A stretch of 64,000 nt of DNA from NCBI GenBank assembly GCA_016124945.1, contig WGMT01000038.1:1-64000 (forward strand). The letters are read 5' to 3'. Position numbers and translations under genes: made by a program. Under the pieces are notes generated by a model. The model was not told where the DNA came from. It ran no database searches and was given only the letters and a program-made list of their open reading frames with translations. The first letter of the stretch is position 1; the number at the start of each line of letters is the position of its first letter. Source of the DNA: a bacterium (GTDB taxonomy: Bacteria; Chloroflexota; Anaerolineae; Caldilineales; Caldilineaceae). Shown one piece after another: positions 25,211 through 33,377 of the stretch.

Positions 25211-26308
25211 ATGGTTATGTCCCGCGTCGCCGTGCTGCCCGAAATCAGAGTACCCGCCGACCGTCCTTTTGTTTTGGAAGAAGTCGAAGTGCCGCCGTTG
25301 ACAACAGGTGCTGTCCTGGGCCGTATGGTCCTGGCCGGTGTCTGTGGCACGGACGTACACATCTTGCACGGCAAGGTGCCTGTGCGGACGCCGGCGGTGT
25401 TGGGCCACGAAAATGTCGCCCGCGTCGAAGCCATCGGCGGCGAGGACGAGATCCGCGACGTCACCGGCAAAGTGGTACAGGTGGGCGATCTCATCACCTG
25501 GCTGCCCAAGTCCTGCATGCAGTGCTACAACTGCACCATCCTGGGCGATCCGTCGAAGTGTGAAAAGCGGGTGGGTTACGGCGGCTGGGTCGTCCCCGCC
25601 GATCAATTTCCCTATCTTGTCGGCGGCTTCTCAGAGTACGTTTGGATCCTCCCCGGCAGCGATCTGGTCGTCCTGCCGCCGGATCTTGCCCCCGAAGCTG
25701 TGGTGCTGGGCGATGCACTGCGCATCATGGTTCACGGGCTGGAGCGCATCGGCGGGTTGGCATATGGCGACACGGTGGTGGTGCAGGGCAGCGGCGCTGT
25801 GGGGCTGATGGGCGCTATCCTCGCCCGCGATGCAGGCGCAGGACAGGTGATCGTCATTGGCGCGCCGGCGGCGCGGCTTGAACTGGCGCGCGAATATGGC
25901 GCAGACGCCGTCATCGACATCACCCAGGTCCCCGCGACGGAGCGCATTCAGCGTGTACTGGCGTTGACCAACGGACGCGGCGCGGATGTCGTCTTTGAGT
26001 GCGCCGGGGTGCCCGCCGCCGTCGCCGAAGGATTGGAGATGGTGCGCGTCAACGGCAAGTACATGATCGCCGGCCACTACGGCGACGCTGGCACCGTCTC
26101 CTTAAACCCGCACCTAATCAACAAGAAGCAGATCACCATCACCGGCGTCTGGTCCGCCTCGAACAGACACTTTTTGCGTGGGCTACACCTGTTGCGCAAA
26201 ATCCCTCTTGAGAAGCTGGTGACCCACCGCTTCCCATTGGCGCAGATCAACGAAGCCGTCCTTGCCGCCGAGCGACAGGAGACATTAAAGGCTGTAATTG
26301 TGCCGTAG
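25211..26308 (+). CDS. Zinc-dependent alcohol dehydrogenase family protein (MDR)
   Basis: A 365-residue medium-chain dehydrogenase. The catalytic zinc ligands are in LAGVCGTDVHILHG and the GHENVA block. The structural zinc lobe has four Cys in CMQCYNCTILGDPSKC. The Rossmann loop is VVVQGSGAVGLMGAI (about residues 194-208). The start ATG at 25211 has GGAG six bases upstream. Such enzymes oxidise alcohols or polyols with NAD(P)+. The substrate is unknown. It ends about 130 bp before the sensor kinase gene, in which a separate promoter is seen, so it is probably not part of the rdh locus. Confidence 0.92.
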   Translation: MVMSRVAVLPEIRVPADRPFVLEEVEVPPLTTGAVLGRMVLAGVCGTDVHILHGKVPVRTPAVLGHENVARVEAIGGEDEIRDVTGKVVQVGDLITWLPKSCMQCYNCTILGDPSKCEKRVGYGGWVVPADQFPYLVGGFSEYVWILPGSDLVVLPPDLAPEAVVLGDALRIMVHGLERIGGLAYGDTVVVQGSGAVGLMGAILARDAGAGQVIVIGAPAARLELAREYGADAVIDITQVPATERIQRVLALTNGRGADVVFECAGVPAAVAEGLEMVRVNGKYMIAGHYGDAGTVSLNPHLINKKQITITGVWSASNRHFLRGLHLLRKIPLEKLVTHRFPLAQINEAVLAAERQETLKAVIVP

Positions 26309-26333
26309 CCACAGGCGACTGTTGATTTCGGTT

Positions 26334-26364
26334 TTGCCCCTTAGCCTTTGTGTTCATCTATAAT
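26334..26364 (+). promoter_or_regulatory. Possible promoter of the rdh-linked two-component genes
   Basis: Perfect -10 TATAAT (26359-26364) with TTGCCC (26334-26339) at a long 19-bp spacing, about 75 bp upstream of the kinase start. Confidence 0.4.
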
Positions 26365-26440
26365 GGCCTCACTTGGATACGCACGTTGTGGCTGCGCCGT
26401 GCGGTTCGTTGCGGGAAGCGCTTCGTTCGGGGGGAATACA

Positions 26441-28063
26441 ATGTCTTCTGACACGTGGGATCGATTTTGGCGCAAAGTCTACGATTTAATCCTGTCGGTG
26501 CCGGTGAATGTGAAGATTGCAGGGATCATGCTGTTGCCTGTGCTGATCCTCGGCTTTTCGCTGAACTACTGGGTAACCATGGGCCTTTCCGATTGGCTCT
26601 CGTACATTCTCACCGATGTGCGTGTAGAGGCGGCCATGAACGCCGGTAGGCGCAGCGTCACCCTGGTCACGGTCCTGGCTGCGGCCGGATCGATCCTCCT
26701 GGCCACGCTGCTGACCTTTCTGCTCACCCGTCCGCTACAGGAACTGCGCAAGATGGCGGTCCAGGTGGCACAGGGCAACTTGAAGGCGCGAGCACCCGTC
26801 TATTCTAAAGACGAAATCGGCGAGGTGGCGACGGCCATCAACACCATGACCGATCACCTCGTGCAAGCGCAGACCGACCTTGAGCGCACCAATCGGCGCT
26901 TGACGGCCATCAACCGTGTGATCCAGGCCGCGGATCGGCAGAGTGAGATCCACGATGTGCTCTACAGCATCCTGGGCACGTTGATCGACGTCCTCAACCT
27001 GGAGATGGGCTGGGTCTACCTGCGCGATCCCGAACGGGATCGCTATCACCTGGCTAGTTGGCGCAACGTGCCGCCTGATCTGGAAACACTACTGCTCCAC
27101 CCACCGGAACGTCCACTTTGCCGCTGCCAGCAGATGTTCCTTGCCGGTGAGTTGACAGAAGGCGTTAACGTCTGTGGCTGCGGGCGATTGGAGACATTCT
27201 TCGCACCCACGCGCCTGCCCACACACCTGACACTGCCCATTGAAGCCGGCCAACAACGGCTGGGCGTCTTGAACCTGCTCACATCAGAAGATCAGATTCT
27301 CTCAGACGATGATCTGGAGCTACTCTCAGCCATCAGCACACAAATTTCCGAAGTAGTGTCCAATGCGTGGTTGCGTCTAAAGCTGGCCGAAAAGGAAAAA
27401 GCGCGCCAATACTTGCTCGAATCGTTGGTAGAGGCGCAAGAGGAAGAGCGTGCCCGCCTGGCCCGTGAACTCCACGACGGCGCCGGGCAGATGCTCACTT
27501 CGCTCTTGGTGCGTCTCAAGACGTTGGAGAATCAGTCCGAAACAGCCGCGGTGCGCAAAACCGTTGCATCTACGTTGGACATGGTTTCAGAGACCATCGA
27601 GCAGGTGCGCGATCTCTCATACCGCTTACGCCCCGCCGCGCTGGAAGAGTTTGGGCTGGCCGTGGCCTTACGCACACTGGTAGCAGAGATGATCGAAGAC
27701 GCCGGCATCGAGGCGCGCTGCCGCATCGAGGTAGGCGGCGTGACGCTGCCTCAGGGCGTTGACGTCTCCTTGTATCGTATTGCCCAAGAAGCATTGACCA
27801 ATATCATCCGCCACGCACAGGCAAGCGAAGTGACACTAGAATTAACACAGCGCAACGACGGCGTTCGCCTGCGCATCCACGACAATGGCCGCGGTTTTGC
27901 CCCACACCAGCCGTCTCACCAGAACGGGAAGCGCCACCTCGGCCTGATCAGCATGACCGAGCGTACAGAAATGGTCGGCGGCACGTTGCACATCGGCAGC
28001 GAGGCCGGGCAGGGCACCACCATCGACATCTTCGTCCCGATTCAAGAAAGCATTCGTTCATGA
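26441..28063 (+). CDS. Membrane HAMP-GAF sensor histidine kinase (NarL type)
   Basis: A 540-residue kinase with two membrane helices (about 24-45 and 72-96), a HAMP domain (97-150), a GAF domain (about 163-305), a HisKA_3 dimerisation domain with phospho-accepting His345 in ARELHDGAGQ, and an HATPase_c domain (about 440-533; DNGRGFAP). The GAF domain holds two paired Cys motifs, CRC (227, 229) and CGC (245, 247), that could bind iron or an Fe-S cluster or sense redox. That is inference. The start MSSDTWDRF at 26441 follows GGGGGAA. Its stop overlaps the regulator start (ATGA). Position directly before the reductive dehalogenase genes suggests it controls them. Confidence 0.92.
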   Translation: MSSDTWDRFWRKVYDLILSVPVNVKIAGIMLLPVLILGFSLNYWVTMGLSDWLSYILTDVRVEAAMNAGRRSVTLVTVLAAAGSILLATLLTFLLTRPLQELRKMAVQVAQGNLKARAPVYSKDEIGEVATAINTMTDHLVQAQTDLERTNRRLTAINRVIQAADRQSEIHDVLYSILGTLIDVLNLEMGWVYLRDPERDRYHLASWRNVPPDLETLLLHPPERPLCRCQQMFLAGELTEGVNVCGCGRLETFFAPTRLPTHLTLPIEAGQQRLGVLNLLTSEDQILSDDDLELLSAISTQISEVVSNAWLRLKLAEKEKARQYLLESLVEAQEEERARLARELHDGAGQMLTSLLVRLKTLENQSETAAVRKTVASTLDMVSETIEQVRDLSYRLRPAALEEFGLAVALRTLVAEMIEDAGIEARCRIEVGGVTLPQGVDVSLYRIAQEALTNIIRHAQASEVTLELTQRNDGVRLRIHDNGRGFAPHQPSHQNGKRHLGLISMTERTEMVGGTLHIGSEAGQGTTIDIFVPIQESIRS

Positions 28064-28755
28064 CTTTATCTGCAAATGAGACTGTATCCGCAAACCAAGG
28101 GGTGCGCATCCTGTTGGTAGACGATCACAAAGTGCTGCGCGATGGCCTACGCGTGCTACTCGAAGACGAAAGCGATCTGCGTGTGGTAGGCGAAGCGGGG
28201 ACAGGCGCGCAGGCGCTGGAGATGGCCCAATCGCTGACCCCCGATGTCATCGTCCTCGATCTGGGGTTGCCCGACATCAGTGGGCTGGATGTGATCCGCA
28301 CCCTCCGCGGGCGCAAGGACGACGTGCGCATTGTCGTGCTCTCCATGTACAGCCGTCGCGAGTTTGTGGTGCCCGCCATCGAGGCCGGCTGCGACGGCTA
28401 CGTGCCCAAGTCGTCTACACATACCAGCCTGTTGCAGGCGATCCGCACCGTCCTCGACGGCGAGCGCTACCTGCATCCTACAGCCGCCACTTCCCTCATC
28501 GGCGCGCTCAAAGACGAAGAATCGGAGACGGCCCAGTTTGCAGCCCTCTCCGAACGCGAACAGGACGTCCTCCGCTTGACGGCGCAAGGCTTCACCAGCC
28601 GCGAAATCGGCGAAAAGCTGATCATCAGCTCGAAGACGGTGGAAACCTACCGCCAGCGCGCCATGGAAAAGCTCAACCTCGAACACCGTTCAGCGCTGAT
28701 CAAGTTCGCCGTCCGCGCCGGTTTGCTGGACGATTTCAAAAGCCCGATGGAGTGA
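28060..28755 (+). CDS. NarL/FixJ family response regulator
   Basis: A 231-residue regulator coupled to the kinase by a 4-bp ATGA overlap. The receiver domain has the acidic pair in LLVDDHKVLRDG, phospho-acceptor Asp67 in VIVLDLGLPD and Lys in GYVPKSS. A LuxR-type helix-turn-helix (about 160-225) contains LSEREQDVLRLTAQGFTSREIG and KTVETYRQRAMEKLNL. It should bind DNA as a dimer after phosphorylation. The nearest downstream target is the rdhA promoter region (28756-28959), which contains a hairpin, though no clear operator could be assigned. Confidence 0.94.
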   Translation: MTLSANETVSANQGVRILLVDDHKVLRDGLRVLLEDESDLRVVGEAGTGAQALEMAQSLTPDVIVLDLGLPDISGLDVIRTLRGRKDDVRIVVLSMYSRREFVVPAIEAGCDGYVPKSSTHTSLLQAIRTVLDGERYLHPTAATSLIGALKDEESETAQFAALSEREQDVLRLTAQGFTSREIGEKLIISSKTVETYRQRAMEKLNLEHRSALIKFAVRAGLLDDFKSPME

Positions 28756-28888
28756 CGATTGACGACAGACGATTGACGACAGACGACCGACGAGTCTCGT
28801 TGTCCGAAATTTTCCTACATAGAATCAGGATTTGCCTGCTACCCCCTTCTCCTTGGCGGTGCTAGAGTGGACACAAGCACTAATCTTA

Positions 28889-28916
28889 GCGTGAAAAGTC
28901 TTTCCAGACTTCACGC
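28889..28916 (+). promoter_or_regulatory. Hairpin in the rdhA leader region
   Basis: GCGTGAAAAGTCT (28889-28901) pairs with AGACTTCACGC (28906-28916) across a 4-nt loop, with an AA bulge. It lies 44 bp upstream of the rdhA start. It may be a leader structure, an operator or the terminator of the regulator transcript. There is no T-run. Confidence 0.4.
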
Positions 28917-28959
28917 CCCACACTTCACTCTATATTCTTCGCACTTCCAATAAGGAGTC

Positions 28960-30360
28960 ATGATGGCTGACAAAGGCAATTTGAAACTAGGACGCCGTGA
29001 CTTTCTACGTGTGGCTGGTTTAGGCGCTGGCGCGGCGGCCGTTGCCACAGTAAGCAGCCCCACTGTCGCCAAGGCAGCCCCAACCGTTGCCAAATTCACC
29101 GACCCGGCAGGCCGCCCCAATCGCCCCTGGTGGGTGCGCACCGTAGATGAACCGACCACCGAGGTCGACTGGGACGTGATGCAGCGTTACAACGAGCGCA
29201 CCGGCACCGTCCGCGGACCCGGCATGGCCGGTTACGTGGGGCAAGACGAGGTGGATCGCCTTAGCGCCGCCGCCACCGAGAATCAACTTCAGCGTATCCT
29301 CAACCATGTGGACGGCTACACGCTCAAGGATCATGCGCTCATGTCCGCCCATGTCGGCATCGGCAAGAGCTTCCTGGGGCCGCAGAAAGCCCCCACCCCT
29401 GAAGAACGTGGCGTGCCCAAGTGGACGGGCAGCCCCGATGAAGCCGCCAAGATCCTGCGTGCAGCGCTCCGTCACTTTGGCGCCGCCACCGTCGGCTTTA
29501 TTGAATTGAACGAAAACACCCGCAAGCTGATCTACGCCATTGATCCCGACGGCAAGGAAGTAATCTTCACCGATGATGAGATGGCTTCCGAAACCGACGA
29601 GGCCCGCTTCGTCCCCAACAACTGCAAATATGCCATCGTCTTTACCGTGCAAATGTCCCAAGAGACGATGCGCCGTAGCCCCACCATGTTGGGATCGCAG
29701 ACCACTTCGCTGGCCTACAAGCGAGCAGAAACGATCCAGGCGTCTGCCCAAGAGTTCTTGCGAGGTCTTGGCTATCAGTGTCTGGGTGAAGCAAGCACGA
29801 ATGCGCTGGGTATCTCACCTGCAATGGGTGTTCTGGCTGGTCTGGGCGAAATGTCTCGCTTGAACCGCATGATTACGCCTGAATTCGGCCCGATGGTACG
29901 TGTCTTCAAAGTGTTGACCGATCTCCCCGTCGCCGTAGACAAACCCATCGACGCCGGCATCATGGAATTCTGCAAACGCTGCAAGAAATGCGCCGAAGCC
30001 TGCCCGTCCGAATCGCTCAGTTTCGACGATGAACCGTCGTGGGAACCCAAAGGCGGTTGGGGCAATCGTGGCCACAAAGCCTACTTCGAAGATGCCACCA
30101 CCTGTCTGGCCTACTGGCGAGAACAGGCGGGCACCAACTGCGGTATCTGCTTTGCCGTCTGCCCATTCTCGAAGAAGGACAAAGCGTGGGTACACGCCTG
30201 GGTCAGTGCAGGCTCTGCGCTCATGCCGTCGCTCGACAGCTTCTTCCGCACCATGGACGATGCCTTCGGTTACGGTGTGCAAGCCAACGCCGAAGAATGG
30301 TGGAGCCTTGACCTACCCGAATACGGAATCGATTCCACACAGCCTGTTCACGAGGGGTAA
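28960..30360 (+). CDS. rdhA: Tat-exported reductive dehalogenase catalytic subunit
   Basis: A 466-residue corrinoid/iron-sulfur enzyme of the RdhA family, which removes halogens from organohalides outside the cytoplasmic membrane. The twin-arginine signal GRRDFLRVAG (residues 11-20) precedes an Ala-rich segment and a likely AKA cleavage site. The first [4Fe-4S] motif is C338-x2-C341-x2-C344-x3-C348-P. The second is C382, C394-x2-C397-x3-C401-P, with the family-typical TCLAYWREQAGTNCGIC layout. LGEMSRLN...TPEFGPMVR matches the family core. Tyr253, Asn281 and Arg314 may correspond to the PceA catalytic Tyr/Asn/Arg by spacing. AAGGAG lies 5 nt before a second ATG at 28963, which may be the real start. 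Substrate cannot be predicted. Confidence 0.92.
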   Translation: MMADKGNLKLGRRDFLRVAGLGAGAAAVATVSSPTVAKAAPTVAKFTDPAGRPNRPWWVRTVDEPTTEVDWDVMQRYNERTGTVRGPGMAGYVGQDEVDRLSAAATENQLQRILNHVDGYTLKDHALMSAHVGIGKSFLGPQKAPTPEERGVPKWTGSPDEAAKILRAALRHFGAATVGFIELNENTRKLIYAIDPDGKEVIFTDDEMASETDEARFVPNNCKYAIVFTVQMSQETMRRSPTMLGSQTTSLAYKRAETIQASAQEFLRGLGYQCLGEASTNALGISPAMGVLAGLGEMSRLNRMITPEFGPMVRVFKVLTDLPVAVDKPIDAGIMEFCKRCKKCAEACPSESLSFDDEPSWEPKGGWGNRGHKAYFEDATTCLAYWREQAGTNCGICFAVCPFSKKDKAWVHAWVSAGSALMPSLDSFFRTMDDAFGYGVQANAEEWWSLDLPEYGIDSTQPVHEG

Positions 30361-30362
30361 TC

Positions 30363-30575
30363 ATGACTGAAAAGACTTCGACCAATTCACGCATTCGCTC
30401 GCTCATCGAGTGGGTCGGCTGGGCTTTCTGGCTTTTCCTGGCGGTCTTCCTCCTACAAAATGCCGTGGCCAGTGGGCAAGAACTTGAACCCCGCGCCGCC
30501 ACCATCTTCTGGGTAAGCCTGGTGGTCTGGCTCTTGGGTGGCGCCGTTGTCTGGTTCATTCGCAGTCGACGTTAA
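30363..30575 (+). CDS. rdhB: Small two-TM membrane protein, candidate RdhB anchor
   Basis: A 70-residue protein starting 2 bp after the rdhA stop with a GAGGGG site. Two hydrophobic helices (about 15-35 and 46-64) flank a short polar loop. The N-terminus is charged and the C-terminus is FIRSRR. RdhB proteins anchor RdhA outside the membrane, are encoded right next to it and are usually about 75-105 residues with two or three helices. This one is at the short end and has no sequence motif I can match, so the assignment rests on position and topology. Confidence 0.78.
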   Translation: MTEKTSTNSRIRSLIEWVGWAFWLFLAVFLLQNAVASGQELEPRAATIFWVSLVVWLLGGAVVWFIRSRR

Positions 30576-30608
30576 CGGCAGCCGAACGACACTCAAATAA
30601 AGAGACAC

Positions 30609-30656
30609 GAAGGAACACGAAGGCAGAAGACAATCCCCTGCGTTACGTGTTCCTTC
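30609..30656. repeat. Hairpin between rdhB and rdhC, ACACGAAGG-word family
   Basis: Perfect 11-bp arms GAAGGAACACG (30609-30619) and CGTGTTCCTTC (30646-30656), loop 26 nt. The words resemble those at 44700-44734 and 59112-59189. It could reduce transcription of the distal genes relative to rdhAB. Confidence 0.75.
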
Positions 30657-30697
30657 TTTGATTCTTTTCACACCTATCCACAGCAAAGACGCACTGC

Positions 30698-31921
30698 ATG
30701 ACTTCGCCACAACTCGAATCATCTGCTCCTTCATCCGTAGAGGAACGCCGCCAGGCCAAAGTTGCTGTGCGTGAGCGCAAAAATCGTCGGGAACGGCTCT
30801 TTTTGCTGGTCACGGTGGCGCTTGTGCTGGTGGCGTGGGTTTATGGCTACTTCACCAGTGGCGCAGACATCGCCCCCCTGGTGCCGCAGGTATTGCCCGG
30901 CGTCACCTCGGTAACGACGCAGGGCACCCTCTTTGTCGGTCGCGATGACACCGGCAACGTGATGGGTTATGCCGCCATCGCCGAAGCTCCCGGCTACGGT
31001 GGCCCGATTGAAATGCTGGTAGGCGTCGACCCCAACGGAAACATCACCGGCGCGCAGATTGTGGCACAACGTGAGTCGCCCGGCTTCTTCCGCCTGGTAA
31101 CACGCAGCGGGCTTGTCCCCGGCTATACGGGCCGCGCAATGACCGATCCCCTGCGACTGGGCGACGATCTCAACGCCGTTTCCGGTGCCACCATGAGCGC
31201 CGAAGGTGTGGCGACTGCCGTCCGCACCGCCGTACGTGACGTGGCCGCCTCTGCACTCGATACGCCACTGCCTGCCGAGGATCGCCCGATCCGCTTCGGT
31301 GCACCCGAAATTGTGCTCTTGCTCCTCTTCGCCGCCGCCTACTTCGGTCATCGCATGCGCTGGGGAACGCTACTCGTGGGGCTGATCTTCATCGGCTTCC
31401 TCTACACGGCGCCGTTGACCATCACCATGGTTGTCTCGTTGCTCAGCGGCTACTGGCCCGACTGGCACAACAACCTCTACTGGTACCTGCTCATCGGCGG
31501 CATTCTATTTGTCACCACAGTCGATGCCAAAAATCCCTACTGCACCTGGTTCTGCCCTTTTGGTGCCTTTCAGGAATGCCTGGGCGCGATTACACGGGCC
31601 AAAGTCTACCGTCCACGCCGGTGGGCCGAAGCACTCACCTGGCTGCAACGAGGACTGGCCCTGGCAGCCATTGTGCTGGGGCTGGCGCTCCGTCGCCCTG
31701 GGGTAGCCGGCTACGAACCCTTTGGCACACTCTTCAACCTGCAGGGCGGGCTCGTAGCTTGGGCCTTGCTGATTCTGATCATATTGGCGAGTTTGATCAT
31801 CTCTCGCCCCTTCTGCAATTATCTCTGCCCTGTAGACCCGGTGGTGGACTTCATTGCCGCCGGCCGACGCTGGACCAAGGAGCTGTGGACATCGTGGCGC
31901 GCAAAACCGGCGAACAGTTAA
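30698..31921 (+). CDS. rdhC: RdhC/NosR-type membrane FMN-binding iron-sulfur protein
   Basis: A 407-residue protein with an N-terminal helix (about 33-50), an exported FMN-binding domain (about 65-185) and about five further membrane helices. The flavinylation motif is AVSGATMS (residues 160-167), where Thr165 would carry covalent FMN. Two polyferredoxin-like motifs face the membrane: C282-x3-C286-P and C373-x3-C377-P. RdhC (PceC) proteins in Dehalobacter and Desulfitobacterium share this plan and are proposed to pass electrons from quinol toward RdhA. NosR and NirI belong to the same superfamily. The adjacent rdhA and apbE genes favour the RdhC reading. Confidence 0.85.
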   Translation: MTSPQLESSAPSSVEERRQAKVAVRERKNRRERLFLLVTVALVLVAWVYGYFTSGADIAPLVPQVLPGVTSVTTQGTLFVGRDDTGNVMGYAAIAEAPGYGGPIEMLVGVDPNGNITGAQIVAQRESPGFFRLVTRSGLVPGYTGRAMTDPLRLGDDLNAVSGATMSAEGVATAVRTAVRDVAASALDTPLPAEDRPIRFGAPEIVLLLLFAAAYFGHRMRWGTLLVGLIFIGFLYTAPLTITMVVSLLSGYWPDWHNNLYWYLLIGGILFVTTVDAKNPYCTWFCPFGAFQECLGAITRAKVYRPRRWAEALTWLQRGLALAAIVLGLALRRPGVAGYEPFGTLFNLQGGLVAWALLILIILASLIISRPFCNYLCPVDPVVDFIAAGRRWTKELWTSWRAKPANS

Positions 31922-32202
31922 AAGAAGGACTCTTGTTGCTCTTTATCGTGATCTCTGTCACCCTGGTGGGGTTGATTTGGGTCGACGGTCTGGGCGAACC
32001 GGCTGAAGAGACGCCTGCCTACGTGCGCGGCGTACCGACCATGCAACCATCCGGCAATCTGCCCCCAGTCGCGGTGACAGCCACACCTGCGCCCGAGGCA
32101 ACGCCCACCTCGCTGCCATCGGCAACACCGACCGCAACCATCACCGAAGACAATTTGCCCGAACCCACCGTCGATCCCTTCGACGTGACCCAGGACGAGT
32201 AA
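31894..32202 (+). CDS. Single-TM protein with a Thr/Pro-rich tail, function unknown
   Basis: About 102 residues, starting at GTG 31894, eleven bases after AAGGAG. A GTG at 31885 is also in frame but too close to that site. It overlaps the rdhC 3' end by 28 bp in another frame. One helix (about residues 12-28, LLLLFIVISVTLVGLIW) is followed by an extracytoplasmic tail rich in Pro, Thr and Ala. The frame is open upstream inside rdhC, but that is a shadow. No homologue is recognised. Location between rdhC and apbE suggests a structural part of the membrane complex. Confidence 0.65.
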   Translation: MARKTGEQLKEGLLLLFIVISVTLVGLIWVDGLGEPAEETPAYVRGVPTMQPSGNLPPVAVTATPAPEATPTSLPSATPTATITEDNLPEPTVDPFDVTQDE

Positions 32203-32225
32203 CCTCGCCCTTCAAGGACGCCTGC

Positions 32226-33257
32226 ATGAAGATTCCCTGGCAACGCACCAATTCACCCAACGTCGCAGCCACACCAGCGCAGCCGCGTATGACGCGACGT
32301 TCTTTTCTCACCATTACCGCCGTGGCGGGCGGTCTTTTGGCAGCCGGTCAGGCCGTGAACCTCACCCGCCCGCGCCGACAGATCAACGTGCGCGAGCAGC
32401 GGTTGCTCATGGGGACCACCATTCACCTGGCAGTGGTTGCGCCCAGTGAATCGGACGGCAGAGCCGCCATCGAGGCCACCTTTGCCGCCATGCAGCGGCT
32501 CATCGCCCTTTTTGACTACCGCCGCCCCGACAGCACCTTGTCCATGCTAAACCGCGACGGTATTGTGTACGATGCACCCACTGAATTCACGGCGCTGCTG
32601 GCGCTGGCGCAGACAATCGGCGCGCAGAGTGCAGGCGCTTTCGACGTCACCGTGCAGCCGCTCCTCGATGCTCGCCGCCGTGGAGAAGCCGATCTTGCGC
32701 CTCTCCTCACCCTGGTCGACTACCGTCGCCTGCACGTAGACAGTCGCAGCATCTATCTCGAAACATCGGGCATGGCCGTCACCCTGGATGGGCTGGCGAA
32801 GGGGCGCGTCATCGACGAAGCGGTGGCGTCGTTACGCAGCCTGGGGTATGATCACGTCCTAGTCGAAGCGGGCGGCGATCTGGCCGGGCGAGGATCGCGC
32901 ATAGACGCACAACCCTGGCGCGTCGGGCTGGCCCATCCACGCAACAGCAGCGCGTTGCTGACCACGGTCAATCTCGTAGATGCCGCCCTGGCCACGTCGG
33001 GCGACTACATGAATTATCTGGCACAGGATTTCAGCGCCCACCACATTGTAGACCCACGCACCGGCATTTCGCCGTCTGATCTGGCTGCTGTCACGGTTTT
33101 GGCACCGACAGCCACCGAAGCCGATGCCCTGAGCACCGCTTTGATGGTCCTCGGTGTTGAGCGGGGCAAGGCATTGCTGGCGCAACATCCCGATACGGCA
33201 GCGCTTTTTGTGACCAAGTCGATGGAAGAGATACAGACAGAGGGGTTTTCGGCGTAG
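32226..33257 (+). CDS. apbE: FAD:protein FMN transferase, Tat-exported
   Basis: A 343-residue ApbE-family enzyme that links FMN from FAD to a Thr of exported target domains, using Mg2+. A twin-arginine signal TRRSFLTIT (about 23-31) precedes the enzyme. Family motifs are FDYRRPDSTLSMLN (about 96-109), AFDVTVQPLL, VTLDGLAKGRVID (185-197), EAGGDLAGRG (about 214), ATSGDYMNY (about 256), HHIVDPRTG and EADALSTALMVLG. Its obvious substrate is the SGAT motif of the RdhC-like protein two genes upstream. AAGGACG precedes the start. ApbE genes also accompany NosR and Nqr proteins, so the pairing supports flavinylation rather than a specific pathway. Confidence 0.93.
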   Translation: MKIPWQRTNSPNVAATPAQPRMTRRSFLTITAVAGGLLAAGQAVNLTRPRRQINVREQRLLMGTTIHLAVVAPSESDGRAAIEATFAAMQRLIALFDYRRPDSTLSMLNRDGIVYDAPTEFTALLALAQTIGAQSAGAFDVTVQPLLDARRRGEADLAPLLTLVDYRRLHVDSRSIYLETSGMAVTLDGLAKGRVIDEAVASLRSLGYDHVLVEAGGDLAGRGSRIDAQPWRVGLAHPRNSSALLTTVNLVDAALATSGDYMNYLAQDFSAHHIVDPRTGISPSDLAAVTVLAPTATEADALSTALMVLGVERGKALLAQHPDTAALFVTKSMEEIQTEGFSA

Positions 33258-33360
33258 TGCGTGGTGTGTAGTGCGTAGTGCGTAGTGCGTGAACGAGTGT
33301 TGCATGAGATCTCGCACGTCGTCCATCGTCCATCGTCCATCGTCCATCGTCCATCGTTCA
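33258..33360. repeat. Tracts of GTAGTGC and CATCGTC words
   Basis: After apbE come (GTAGTGC)-type words (33256-33292) and then five CATCGTC-type words (33318-33358). They fill the 120-bp gap before the TPR gene. They are unpaired and have no spacers. Confidence 0.85.
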
Positions 33361-33377
33361 CCAACGGAGCTTCAACG

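Noticed and set aside
28960..30360. Epoxyqueuosine reductase (QueG) instead of a reductive dehalogenase
   Set aside because: QueG is cytoplasmic and lacks a Tat signal. This protein has one and is followed by membrane anchor, RdhC-like and ApbE genes.
33318..33360. Repeated CATCGTC words as a CRISPR or origin iteron array
   Set aside because: The copies are contiguous, unspaced and belong to the general intergenic word families. No replication gene or AT-rich region is adjacent.
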